This document shows, piece by piece, positions 55,380 to 64,000 of a stretch of DNA of 64,000 nt. Location: contig JAYGXS010000004.1 in NCBI GenBank assembly GCA_036362985.1, positions 11,421,170 through 11,485,169 on the forward strand, read 5' to 3'. A model generated the notes under the pieces. The model was not told where the DNA came from. It was given only the letters and a program-made list of their open reading frames with translations, and made no database searches. Origin of the DNA: Ligula intestinalis. Its lineage: Eukaryota; Platyhelminthes; Cestoda; Diphyllobothriidea; Diphyllobothriidae. The position numbers and the translations under genes are program-made. How positions within the stretch are numbered: the first letter of the stretch is position 1; each line of letters opens with the position of its first letter.

Positions 55380-56135
55380 TTAGGGGCCGATGATGTCCAG
55401 ACCAACACGTTCACACGGAGAACCGGTGGTCATGGGTTGGAGAGGAGGTCGGGGTGTCGGAGAGGGGTATTTGTAAGAGGCACAGGTGGAACAGCTCTGA
55501 CAGAAGTGGATCACGGAAGAACGCATCTGGGGCCACCAAAAACGGGCATGGGCGGCCAGGTCGGTTTGGCGTTGCCCACAGTGACCGAGCTCCTTATGGA
55601 GATCAGTGAGGACGGGGTCGATGAGGCAGCCGGGTACGACGTGTCGTAAACGATGGGAGTCGGGATCTCGCAGGTAAAGAACGTCGTTCTCTATGAGAAG
55701 GTTGGGCCATTGTTGAAGGAGGAGACGGGCCCTAGCACTAGAACCGCGCATCTCGCGTACAGTGGGTTTGGGGAGACCGGAGGAAAGGTGTCGATAGATG
55801 GTGGCGGTGTCGGGGTCGGAGCCTTGCGCGGAGGACCATTCGAAACGGGTGGTCTCCGGAAGGACCAGTGCATTGACGGACACGGCGGAGTCTGGGGTAT
55901 CGAGGGTGGGGTTGGTGGGTAGATGGGATAGGGCGTCGGCATTGTTGTGGCGGGGCCCCGTGTGATAAACACACTCGTAATCAAAGTCCTGAAGGAACTC
56001 CTGCCAACGTGCAAGTTGGTGCATAGGGTCCTTAAGGGACTGGAGCCATTGTAGGGTGCGGTGATCCGTACGGATGATGAAGTGTTTACCCAGTAATAGA
56101 TGTCTGAACTGTCGGACGAAAGTCACGACAGCCAA
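55380..56135 (-). pseudogene. Gypsy RNase H and integrase zinc finger, 251-codon open frame
   Basis: VTFVRQFRHLLLGKHFIIRT then DHRTLQWL is the RNase H block. HNNADALSHLP is its C-terminal Asp/His motif. Then come HKELGHCGQRQTDLAAHARF and CQSCSTCASYK, the H-H-C-C integrase zinc finger, ending ERVGLDIIGP at the start of the core. It continues in frame after a stop near 55380 into FRGCTHVLVIVDNFTKW. Confidence 0.85.
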
Positions 56136-56486
56136 AAAAGTTCCCTGTGGGTAATGCTGTAGTTACGCTGGGTCTTTGAAAAGGTATTGCTGGCGAAGCA
56201 AATGGGATGTTCGACACCATTCTTGTCAGGTTTGGATAGCACGGTGCCTATAGCAGACCTGCTGGCGTCGGTGTCCAGAATGAACTCCGGTGCATCCGCA
56301 GCGACATTAGGGAACGCTAGTACTGGCGCGGAGCAGAGGGCATCACGCAGGTCGTTAAAAGCATTCGTGCAGTCGGCAGACCAAACAAAGGGACAATTTT
56401 TCTGGGTTAATTTATGAAGGGGAAAGCGATGCGTGCGAAGTTACGGATGAAGCGGCGGTGGTAAGACATGAGACCGAAGAAACTTC

Positions 56487-57215
56487 TCAGTTCTGTCTGG
56501 TTGGAGGGCACTGGCCATGTACGGATAAGTTGCACGCGGTCGTGAAGAGGTACGAAGTGGCCAGGGGATATGTAGTGACCAAGGAATTCAACTTAAGGGG
56601 AGAGGAAAAGGCATTTTTTGGACTGAGGGTAAGACCAGAATCGCGTAAAGCTTCTAGGACGAAACGGAGATTAGAATTATGTTGTGCGACCGAGTCCCCG
56701 AAAACGATGACATCGTCGAGGTAAACAAGGTAGGTGTGGGGGACCAGATGTCTAAGGACCCGAAACATCAGCCGCTGGAAAGTTGCTGCGGCGTTGCACA
56801 GGCCGAAAGGCATAGTCTGGAATTCGAAGAGGCCTTGTGGGACGGTAAAGGCCGTCTTCTGGCGGTCGTTAGGGTGCACCTCTACTTGCCAGTAGCCGGA
56901 CTTGAGGTCAAGGGTAGAGAACTACCGGGCGTTACCGAGGGACTCCAGCGTATCATCGAGTCGAGGAAGTGGGAAGGAGTCGCGCGTCGTGATGGCGTTC
57001 AGGCGACGATAGTCGATGCACAGCCGCAATGAGCCATCCTTCTTGGGGACAATGGCAATCGGGGAGGCCCAGGGTGAGGACGAAGGTTGGATGATCTTAT
57101 GCTTAATCATGTCGTCTAATAGCTTATCGACCTCGGCGCGGTAGTGGACAGGAATACAGCGGGGGGGGGTTTGCCATACCGGTTTGGCATCGCCGGTGTC
57201 GATACGATGTTGCAC
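56487..57215 (-). pseudogene. Gypsy reverse transcriptase
   Basis: Frame 57215-56922 has HRIDTGDAKPVWQTPPRCIP, SPWASPIAIVPKKDGSLRLC and IDYRRLNAITTRDSFPLPRL. After a frameshift, 56879-56487 has KTAFTVPQGLFEFQTMPFGL, NAAATFQRLM and TYLVYLDDVIVFG, with the catalytic YLDD at about 56715. One frameshift (near 56900-56920) separates the two. Confidence 0.85.
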
Positions 57216-57245
57216 GAGGTGGGTACGGCCGAGGGAATCGGTGGA

Positions 57246-57790
57246 TCAGGAGAAGAGGTCGGGGAATTGGGAGAGGAGGTCGCGAAGCTGGTCCACGGCA
57301 TCAGGGTCAACTGAGCCTGTAGGTGGAAGGATATCGTCAAGGGAGGTTGGGACGAGAGCGACAGCGGCCATGAGAGAATTGCAAACGAGGTCAAAATCAG
57401 TATCGGAATCCGGGGTAGGGGTGGAATTAGGAGGTGAGGGTGTACTGGTTTGTGCAAGGACGAGACGTCGGTCACGGGCGTAGAGTACGCAGTTATGATC
57501 AGTGAGAAAATCTAGACCGAGAACAACCGGCCATGGGCTGGAGGGGGTTACTAAAAAATTGTGAACAACTTCAGAATAGCACAAAGAGAAGGGTAGGGAA
57601 ATGGAGCCTGAAATTGGGATCTGAGACCCGTTAGCGGCCTGTATGGGACGAGGCCGGGACAAGAGTTCTATGCGGCATCTAAAAGCATGGGGGATGCTAA
57701 ATGGAGTTATGAGGGACACGCTAGCGCTGGTATCAACTAACGCCTTGAAAGTGTGATTGTCAATAAGGACGGAGACAATAAAGGCAGAAG
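57246..57790 (-). pseudogene. Gypsy aspartic protease
   Basis: The - strand reads VSVLIDNHTFKALVDTSASV then SLITPF. DTSAS is the catalytic Asp motif (family D-T/S-G/S). Downstream VVLGLDFLTDHNC is the ILG-type flap and C-terminal block. It runs on to SQFPDLFS, which usually precedes the RT. DTSAS in place of DTGAS is common in flatworm and nematode elements. Confidence 0.75.
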
Positions 57791-57811
57791 TAGGGGAAGG
57801 TTAATCGAAGG

Positions 57812-58751
57812 TCAGACGAATAGGGGACTTACAGGGTTGATTGTGGCTGCATCGACGAGCATCGGGGCCAAACGCCGCGCAGTAACGGCACCCTGGGTTG
57901 TGTTGTGGAAATCGTACAGGAAGGCCTGGTTTCGAGGGGCGACGCGGGGCGGCGGCGGCGGGCAGGTAGGTTGAGGAAGAGCCGGTGTAGGGTTGGCGGC
58001 TGGAGGGCGGTCAGAGGATGGCCGGAAGGCCGGAGAGTTGCAATGATCCGTATACTGGCGACAGCGCCGGATGGCGGTGGGGAGGTCGGGAGGAGATTCG
58101 ATCAGGAAATGGTCCATGACGGTACGGTCACGGAGACCAGTGGTGAAATGGTAGAGGATGATGCGGTCCCGTGCTAATTTGGGAAAATCTGGGTATGCCA
58201 TCCGGGCATAACGGGTAAGTTCAAGTGCGAATTCAGCTGGGGATTGTTGGGCCTGCTGTTTCAGGCTGTTAAAGAACACGGCTGCGGCGCCGGCTGACAT
58301 TTGGTTGTCGAAGAGGGATAACAGGGTAGCCAGGGCATCAGCGAAGGGTGTGGATAAGGTAATACCAGAAGAAAGAGCCAATTCGCAGCCGTCGGGATCA
58401 AGGAAGTTGAGAGTAGATCGAGTATGTTCGTCGGAGGGATGTCAGCCAAGAAAATATACAATCGGGCGAGCCAGTGCCTGAAGTTTTGGCCGGGCTGGAA
58501 GGTTGGGGGCAGCTGCGGGGGGATGGGGACGTGGAAGGGAGGGTTGGGGAAGTATAACCGGTTGGGAAAAGGGGCCGGCACCGGCTGCCACCAATGTAAC
58601 GTCCGAGCGGGGACAGCCAAACGGATTGTTAGGAGCCGAAATAGGAATCAGTGGAACTTGCACGGGTTTGGGTCTTTCGCCGAAGATGCTCCCTAACAGA
58701 TTATCCATCTCATCAAAAGGAGAATTATGATTATCTCCGAAAGAATCCATG
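57812..58751 (-). pseudogene. Gypsy gag polyprotein
   Basis: It starts MDSFGDNHNSPFDEM (58751). A Pro-rich stretch follows to 58442, with a frameshift into NFRHWLARLYIFLADIPPTN, then into SAGAAAVFFNSLKQQAQQSP, AEFALELTRYARMAYPDFP and IILYHFTTGLRDRTVMDHFL, a capsid-like region. Near 57850 another frame gives CRYCAAFGPDARRCSHNQPC, a knuckle of the form seen in flatworm Gypsy gag proteins. Frameshifts break the protein at three places. Confidence 0.75.
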
Positions 58752-59001
58752 AGGAAATATGAGAATGTTGAGAATCGAGTAAAGTTTATTGAACGAACAA
58801 TCGGGTAGAAAAATATAGAAGGAAAGGGTAATAAAAAAACGTTAGACTTAACGTGTGGGAGGATAACGGGACGAAGGAGTAAAAAAATCCGACGATGGAA
58901 CGACAACCACGAGCCGTGACTTCTCCTGCAAAACCAAACATTGAAACTAGACAACCAAGGAAACCAATTAAAACAAACGAGGGTCAGGGTTGTTCGTTAC
59001 A

Positions 59002-59825
59002 CTATGTAAGAAAAGTAGCTGGGAGGGTGGGTATAATATGCAACCGAAAATAACCAAAACCTAAGCAATAAATATACAGTAAAACAAGCTGGAAAAGGAA
59101 TGGGGAGAACGTAGTATAACTTGTAGGGAGGACACTGAAAGAGGCGCTTTTAGCATCTGAGATGTAGGCGTAGAAAAAAAATGGTAAAAAATGTGGACGA
59201 GTTAACAGACTGATTTTTGCGAAATAGATGGGCCAGACAACCCAGGGAACTTCACACTCTTGGGGATGTAAAGGCCCTACCAGAGTGGTTAGGTATAAGT
59301 CAATTAAAATTAGAAAATTAAACCGGTAGATGACGGTGGCACTAACTAGCATATATCAGTAATGCCATCTGTGGGGCAATAATCAGAGTGAAGACTTCTT
59401 GGCAGTGGTCACTCAGTGTCGGCCGTCCTAACTTACAAAAGTATTAAAACCCAGCAAAACCACCTTATGTTTAAGAGAGCTATAACTAGTTTTTTACATT
59501 CAGGACAACTTTCACGAATTTTGGGTGCTGACTCGGTGGAATCTCTCTTTCACTTTGATGGCGTTCGTGGACTTTGAACCCCGCCAGGCTTCATGCTGAA
59601 GATAATGCTGCTGAAGCAGCAGCCCGCAGTCTGCTAACCCTTCAGCCGATAGCGCGCAACGTTTGCCGACAACCATTGAAGGAAGACTGAGAACACTGTG
59701 TTCTTGTGCCAACCCTCTCCGTCTGGAACTAATGTTTTGAAACGATATGAAACATTTCTCCTGCTGATGAGTCAACTCAGCTTACAACTGTACATTTATT
59801 CCGTTTGTATCATACCTTTGAAGGC
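59002..59825. other. No gene seen
   Basis: The - strand frame 59002-59352 (116 codons) is hydrophobic and AT-driven. The - strand frame 59512-59775 is unrecognised. The outside junction of the Gypsy copy shows no target duplication with the other end (ACTGT at 53114-53118 against CTATG at 59002-59006). Confidence 0.4.
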
Positions 59826-60035
59826 AGGTATTTTTCACTTGAAACAAACTCCCTATCTCGCCCAGTATTGACAAAACAAAAAACCTGAAACAAAAGCAAT
59901 ACTGGCCGCAACATAGGGAGTTTGTTTTATGTTTTTTCCGGTCTTCGAGGTGTTGGAAGGCGCCCAAGAGGTGCATTACCAACTCTTTACAATTGCCTGT
60001 AAACTGGCATCATAAATATATTATTATTATTATGA
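59826..60035 (+). repeat. Dispersed hairpin-type repeat, copy 3 (most complete)
   Basis: The left part is a long imperfect hairpin: AAACAAACTCCCTATCTCGC then CCAGTATTG, a 25-nt loop, and CAATACTGGCC then ATAGGGAGTTTGTTTTA. The right part is TTTTTTCCGGTCTTCGAGGT, GGCGCCCAAGAGGTGCATTA and TTGCCTGTAAACTGGCAT, ending in a TTATTATTATT run. Copies lie at 52752-52930 (reverse) and 28690-28815 (no left arm). No A/B box or ORF is seen, so SINE or MITE status is open. Confidence 0.8.
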
Positions 60036-60194
60036 GCATATCTGGGTTAGTAAAGGTAGTAAAAAGAGGGCACCGTACGAACGGGAGGTATCAACGATAC
60101 CAACTGGCATATGTCAGCATTAAAATATATCTGTGACTATATATGTAACTTAGCATGGTCGATAGGTGACTGGCAGCTGTGCCCTGCTTACTTC

Positions 60195-60770
60195 ACATTG
60201 TCTAGTCACGGACATAAGTCATAACTTCATTCGCTTCCTCTGTTGAGAAGACCCTAACGGCCTTACACCGAAAGGCCTGAAGAAAATGAAAAGAACAAAT
60301 TAAAATAGTTATGTCCTGTTCTGGGAATACTTCCTCCCAGGCCTTTATTTCCCTGGCATCCTTTTCCAGGAAAACCGTCCATATTTCCAAGGTAGCAGCG
60401 CCCATAATTTTTTTTTAAACTAACGAACGACCCATTTGATGGACTCGGCCGTCTCGTTAACAATAAAAGCGTAGAACACGGACCGAGCATGACCGTGCTT
60501 ATCGGTTACCACTACGTGGTACAGTGGAAACCCATGACGGTTCTTTCGGTAGGCACCGTCCATCTGCACCACCTTCGCACACTGAGCAAACACGGTTTGG
60601 AGGCGTGGTGTTGTGAAGCAAATGCCTTCGAGCCCTCCTGCGCCGTACTTTTAGTCAGCAATACTCCCACCCTCCATGTTTTGAAGGGCCTCCGTCATCC
60701 CCAAAGCAGAGGGATTTGACCGCATTATGCGCCGTCGCACATTGGCTAGGTCCTTCATTCTGTAATTAAT
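60195..60770 (-). pseudogene. MULE-type transposase fragment (ZSWIM-like)
   Basis: The - strand reads LQTVFAQCAKVVQMDGAYRK then NRHGFPLYHVVVTDKHGHAR and SVFYAFIVNETAESIKWVV, the MULE core start with its first catalytic-type Asp (QMDG). A stop and a T/A run at 60408-60416 follow. Another frame then gives FLEKDAREIKAWEEVFPEQD and ILICSFHFLQAFR (second Asp expected in the family's TDKD; here EKDA). MULE transposases with this pattern occur widely in worms and gave rise to ZSWIM genes. The frames are broken and both ends are missing. Confidence 0.7.
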
Positions 60771-60808
60771 GCCAGTGGAACCTACAAAAAAGTTTGCCTT
60801 TCATAAAT

Positions 60809-62002
60809 CTAACCTTTCAAATACAATTTTATCCGTCCAGCCGAAGGCCTTAACAGATTTATCAGTGTGAGAAGCCATTTTTTAAGAAATGTATGCGTCG
60901 TGTCATTTGAGAAGATCTGTTCGGTCTTCCTTCTAAATTCGGCTAAACTGTGGCTTTTGCAAATATCGTTGGGTAGGGCATTCCATATGATCGCATATCT
61001 TATGGTGTAGAAATTTGATCGCTGGGCCGTCCTAGCTTTAGTGTTATGAATTGTATGCTGGTTATTTCTAGTGGGACGGAAACCGTTTTGGTTTGTTAAC
61101 ATAGTATTGCTAAGGATGTTATTATTATATGTCACTTGAAATAGAAAAGTTAAACCATTGTGGAGTCACCTTTGCCAGAGGGGTTTAAGACCATATCTTT
61201 TGTACATTATTGTATAGGAGTCTCGGGCGTCATCGCGTTTACACAGAACCCTGGTAAACCTTCTCTGGATTTTTTCTAGTTTCTGTCTGTCATCTGATGA
61301 CATGGTACCGAAAAATATTGAGCAGTAGTCTAGAATAGGTAAAACATACATTTTGTTAAGTTTAGTCTTAAGTGTAATCGATGGGAAATTTTTACTTATG
61401 AAGCCACATAGTTGATTGGGTTTTCGTGCGATTTGTTTAAAATGCGGGGATAAGTCAAGAGTATTAGAATAGCTAAGACCTAAATCTTTTAAAGATGTTA
61501 GCTCTTTTATTTCTTGACCACTAAACATTATGAGGGAAATTTAAGTGTTCCAAAAATCATGAGATGACATTTTGTTGGGGAGAACAGCATTCGCCATTGA
61601 ACATGCAAAACGTTTTGTTTTAGAAGGTCTTATTCAATTGTTCTATGCACACTGCTTATCGAATGTTTGTTATAGGCATATGCGGGTTTTAAGTCATCTG
61701 CATCTAAAAATGTTTTAGCAGAAGTTGATATAGTGGATAACTCATGAATGTAACTGAGAAATAAGAGGGGGCCTAGGATAGTGCCTTGAAAAACACCACT
61801 GCATATATGATCTGGTTCTGATACTATATTTCGAAGTTGTACTACTTGGAATCGGTTTTGAAGATAGGATTTGAGAAAATCAAGGAGGGGGGGGGGCGAA
61901 CCCCGTGACTCATTAGCTTCACGATCAGTCTTTTATGGGGAACTTTGTCAAAGGCTTTTTTTAGATCAAAGTAAATTGTAGATACCGTGTTCTCGTCATC
62001 TC
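60809..62002 (-). mobile_element. CR1-like LINE (family B), 5'-truncated
   Basis: The - strand gives IYFDLKKAFDKVPHKRLIVK then a frameshift at a 13-G run (61883-61895), GVFQGTILGPLLF (near 61790), LDADDLKPAY (palm motif near 61700, ADD kept), SLKDLGLSYSNTLDLSPHFK and LCGFISKNFPSITLKTKLNK (61528-61166), and TIRYAIIWNALPNDICKS before the end (61135-60809). It is related to the 62003-63707 family at perhaps two thirds identity in RT. It is cut off at the RT block SLRDDENT, directly abutting a + strand LINE. Confidence 0.75.
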
Positions 62003-63720
62003 TCAAGATGAGTCTGAGAAGGCTGAACTGTTCAATGCGTTCTTTGCAAAACACCTTACGACGGAATCTGAACCGGTCCCGTCTTTTCAGCCATTCTCAG
62101 TCAATACTATCAGTACCATAGATTTCTCCATAGAAGTAATTCGTAAGCACATTATCCGTCTAAAAAACTCGCACTCCTCGGGAACTGACGGCCTTCCAAA
62201 TTCACTTATCAAGAGAGTATTCAGCTTCCCCCGATTGCTAAGTTTTCTATTCTCAGCTTATCTTCTAAACGGTTTCTTTCCTGACTCATGGAAGACATCT
62301 ATTATTCTTCCAGTCTTCAAGTCAGGATCTCGTTCGGACGTAAATAACTACCGAGGTGTTCATAAAACCCCGGCCCTAGCCAAACTTCTGGAAAAGATCA
62401 TTTTTAATCAAATTCTCGATTTTTGTGTAGAAAATAAACTATTAAGTGCCTCACAGCATGGATTTCTACCTGGAAGATCATGCGAAACCTGCCACTTAGC
62501 ATTCCTTAACCTGGTTACTTCACTTCGTAATGAACAGCAATCAGTCATCGTGATTTACTTTGACCTTAGTAAAGCTTTTGACAAGGTGCCTCATAGGCGC
62601 CTTTTAGTGAAACTGGAAGCCCTAGGCATCAGGCCTCCCCTCCTCGATTTCATTGCCTCCTACCTGTCTAACCGCAGCCAGAAGGTCTTAGTAGGCAATA
62701 GCTACTCGATGCCTCAGCCGATAACGAGTGGTGTATTACAAGGCACGGTTTTAGGTCCCCTCCTTTTCATTCTTTACATAAATGAAATTTCAACAGTGCT
62801 AAATAATTCGGAAAATTTCATTTATGCTGATGACCTTAAGTGTATTTACTCATTTTCTAAGGACACGGCCAGTAGTTGTGTTGATAAAGTAAACGCAGAC
62901 TTGCATACTCTCTCAAGTTGGAGCGCAACATGGCAGATAGAGTTTTCTCCATCAAAATGTAGTTTCTTGAGTTTTGGTCCCGCAAGGCTTCCTGGACCCA
63001 TTATCTTCCAAAATAGTCCACTGTTAGAAAGATCTACGATAAAGGATTTGGGTCTTACTTACACGAATAAGCTTGCATTATCACCTCATGCAGATCGAAT
63101 TTCTGCCAAGGCCGCACAGATATGTGGGTTTATATCGCATAACTTTTTCCTTCCAGAAATGAAGTTAAAACTATACCGCATGTTTGTTCTTCCTATACTA
63201 GAATACTGCTGCCCGCTTTTTGGCCTCATGACCCAGCATGACCGTAGTAAGATTGAAAAGGTTCAGCGAGTTTTCACTCGTAAAATATTTTCTGTTTCTG
63301 GGTCTGGTATGTGTTATACAGATAGATGTCAATTAGCAAACATGAAATTTCTTTGGATAAGAAGACTCGAAGCTGGTCTATGCTTTCTGTTTCGCGTTAA
63401 CAATAGTCCTAATCTCCCACAAATTAACACTCTCCTTCCAGTTGACCGATCTTACGCCACTCGTAACTTTTCCATGATAATTTTACCACCCCATAGCTTT
63501 ACATCTAACCGTTCTCGCTTTTTTACCTCCAAATATGCTTTTATTTGGAACAACCTTCCTCTCGATATTAGACTGTCTTCTACACTGTCGATTTTTAAAG
63601 GCAAATTATATAAGCATTTAAATTTAGAGGAAATAAAGTCGGTACTGTCTGTTTCCTTTCCAAACACGCAAGTTGTAGATTTTGAAAAGGGTCCTCCTGG
63701 CATTTGAAGCTCTTCCCAGG
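62003..63720 (+). mobile_element. CR1-like LINE, 5'-truncated but with an intact RT frame
   Basis: It belongs to the same family as 45905-50300, opposite strand. It starts abruptly at DESEKAELFNAFFAKHL (62007) and runs open to the stop at 63707. Its 3' end EKGPPGI matches the other copy. The head-to-head junction with family B is at about 62002/62003 without spacer. Confidence 0.85.
62007..63707 (+). CDS. LINE ORF2 reverse transcriptase, open over about 566 codons
   Basis: The frame is uninterrupted from GAT at 62007; the first ATG-type start usable by position is near 62235, but the true N-terminus (endonuclease) is lost. Blocks: SSGTDGLPNSLIKRV, DSWKTSIILPVFKSGSRSD, NKLLSASQHGFLPGRS, VIVIYFDLSKAFDKVPHRRL, TSGVLQGTVLGPLLFILYIN, NFIYADDLKCIYSF (catalytic YADD intact), IKDLGLTYTNKLALSPHAD, MFVLPILEYCCPLFG, KVQRVFTRKIF and KYAFIWNNLPLDIR. 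Lacking endonuclease and promoter, it should not mobilise by itself, but its intact polymerase suggests a recently active family. Confidence 0.8.
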   Translation, partial: DESEKAELFNAFFAKHLTTESEPVPSFQPFSVNTISTIDFSIEVIRKHIIRLKNSHSSGTDGLPNSLIKRVFSFPRLLSFLFSAYLLNGFFPDSWKTSIILPVFKSGSRSDVNNYRGVHKTPALAKLLEKIIFNQILDFCVENKLLSASQHGFLPGRSCETCHLAFLNLVTSLRNEQQSVIVIYFDLSKAFDKVPHRRLLVKLEALGIRPPLLDFIASYLSNRSQKVLVGNSYSMPQPITSGVLQGTVLGPLLFILYINEISTVLNNSENFIYADDLKCIYSFSKDTASSCVDKVNADLHTLSSWSATWQIEFSPSKCSFLSFGPARLPGPIIFQNSPLLERSTIKDLGLTYTNKLALSPHADRISAKAAQICGFISHNFFLPEMKLKLYRMFVLPILEYCCPLFGLMTQHDRSKIEKVQRVFTRKIFSVSGSGMCYTDRCQLANMKFLWIRRLEAGLCFLFRVNNSPNLPQINTLLPVDRSYATRNFSMIILPPHSFTSNRSRFFTSKYAFIWNNLPLDIRLSSTLSIFKGKLYKHLNLEEIKSVLSVSFPNTQVVDFEKGPPGI

Positions 63721-63759
63721 ATACTAAAATGGTTTCTAAATATGTTAGCATTTCCCTCT

Positions 63760-63867
63760 GCAGAGTCAAGCATCACTTCCAAGGGCTGCGAATTCTTCTC
63801 CGTTTTTGCAACCTTCGTTGTGGTCTTCGCGATTGGCTCTGGAATCTGGTGGGTCGCAACTCGATGA
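63760..63867 (+). other. Possible exon encoding a C-terminal membrane segment
   Basis: CATTTCCCTCTGCAG (ends 63763) is a good acceptor. It is followed by an open frame SITSKGCEFFSVFATFVVVF then AIGSGIWWVATR and a TGA at 63867. The 20-residue hydrophobic run looks like a single transmembrane helix. There is no homology or upstream exon to support it, and it directly follows a LINE. Confidence 0.25.
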
Positions 63868-64000
63868 CGTTGCCTTGACTTCTACTGCCTTCTCCTGCCT
63901 TCCGGATGACCCCTTCCTAACTCAACGATATATTATTTTTTCCCATGACCATAAACGTCCCGAACCCTCAACATCAGGTCCCAAACTAACCACATCAAAC

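Larger units (their letters stand above)
55128..59001 (-). mobile_element. Ty3/Gypsy LTR retrotransposon, - strand, lacking its 3' end
   Basis: Reading down from the LTR terminus TGTAACGAAC (59001): LTR or leader with AATAAAC at about 58780, gag ATG at 58751, protease, RT, RNase H, integrase zinc finger, then a truncated integrase core that stops at about 55140. There it joins, with microhomology CCCCGA, the inverted end of the + strand copy. No 3' LTR is present. Gag, protease and RT are separated by frameshifts. The order PR-RT-RH-IN identifies Ty3/Gypsy. Confidence 0.85.

Noticed and set aside
59755..59785. CTGATGAGTC on the + strand, like a hammerhead start
   Set aside because: The small hairpin after it is not followed by GAAA, so the core is incomplete.
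1..64000. CRISPR arrays, operons, riboswitches, bacterial terminators
   Set aside because: The window is eukaryotic (spliced genes, LINEs, SINE-like repeats); no spaced identical short repeats of CRISPR type were seen.

Overview
The window looks like a repeat-dense stretch of a flatworm nuclear genome, most likely a tapeworm. Three lines of sequence evidence point this way. Two host genes that can be reassembled exon by exon carry introns of only 34-37 bp beside much longer ones. The repeats include a CR1-like non-LTR set, a Penelope-like element with a GIY-YIG domain, and a Ty3/Gypsy element with a flatworm-style gag knuckle. Almost all remaining DNA is decayed transposon. The species cannot be fixed from the sequence.

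Two host genes are complete. A + strand FNBP4-like WW-domain gene runs from 29753 to 40240 in seven exons (482 codons plus stop). Its fifth intron holds a 3.5 kb non-LTR retrotransposon and its fourth a small inverted-repeat element. Convergent to it, on the - strand at 42634-42020, lies SNRNP27 (tri-snRNP 27 kDa protein, 168 aa) in four exons. A third host gene fragment, RNPS1-like (53349-54323, - strand), is embedded in a composite of Gypsy pieces arranged as an inverted repeat. A 378-codon open frame at 13971-15106 may be the last exon of an unrecognised gene.

Layout. 0-13 kb: LINE scraps, two TIR elements of the Tc1/mariner type (1514-1910, 9782-10561), a pair of LTR-like repeats, a Penelope-like fragment between inverted hammerhead-like repeats (10661-11486) and two diverged tandem repeats. 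13.9-15.1 kb: unknown gene. 18-26 kb: nested CR1-like retrotransposons on the - strand, the best one (19476-24474) with an intact 400-codon ORF1. 26-28.7 kb: nothing recognised. 29.7-42.6 kb: the two host genes. 43-52.7 kb: LINE fragments and a nearly full-length CR1-like element with an ATGA-overlapping ORF1/ORF2 (45905-50300). 53.1-59.0 kb: the Gypsy/RNPS1 composite. 59.8-64 kb: a hairpin repeat, a MULE-type transposase fragment and two 5'-truncated LINE copies joined head to head; one still has an open RT frame of about 566 codons.

Family names come from recalled motifs and reading-frame logic; no database search was possible.
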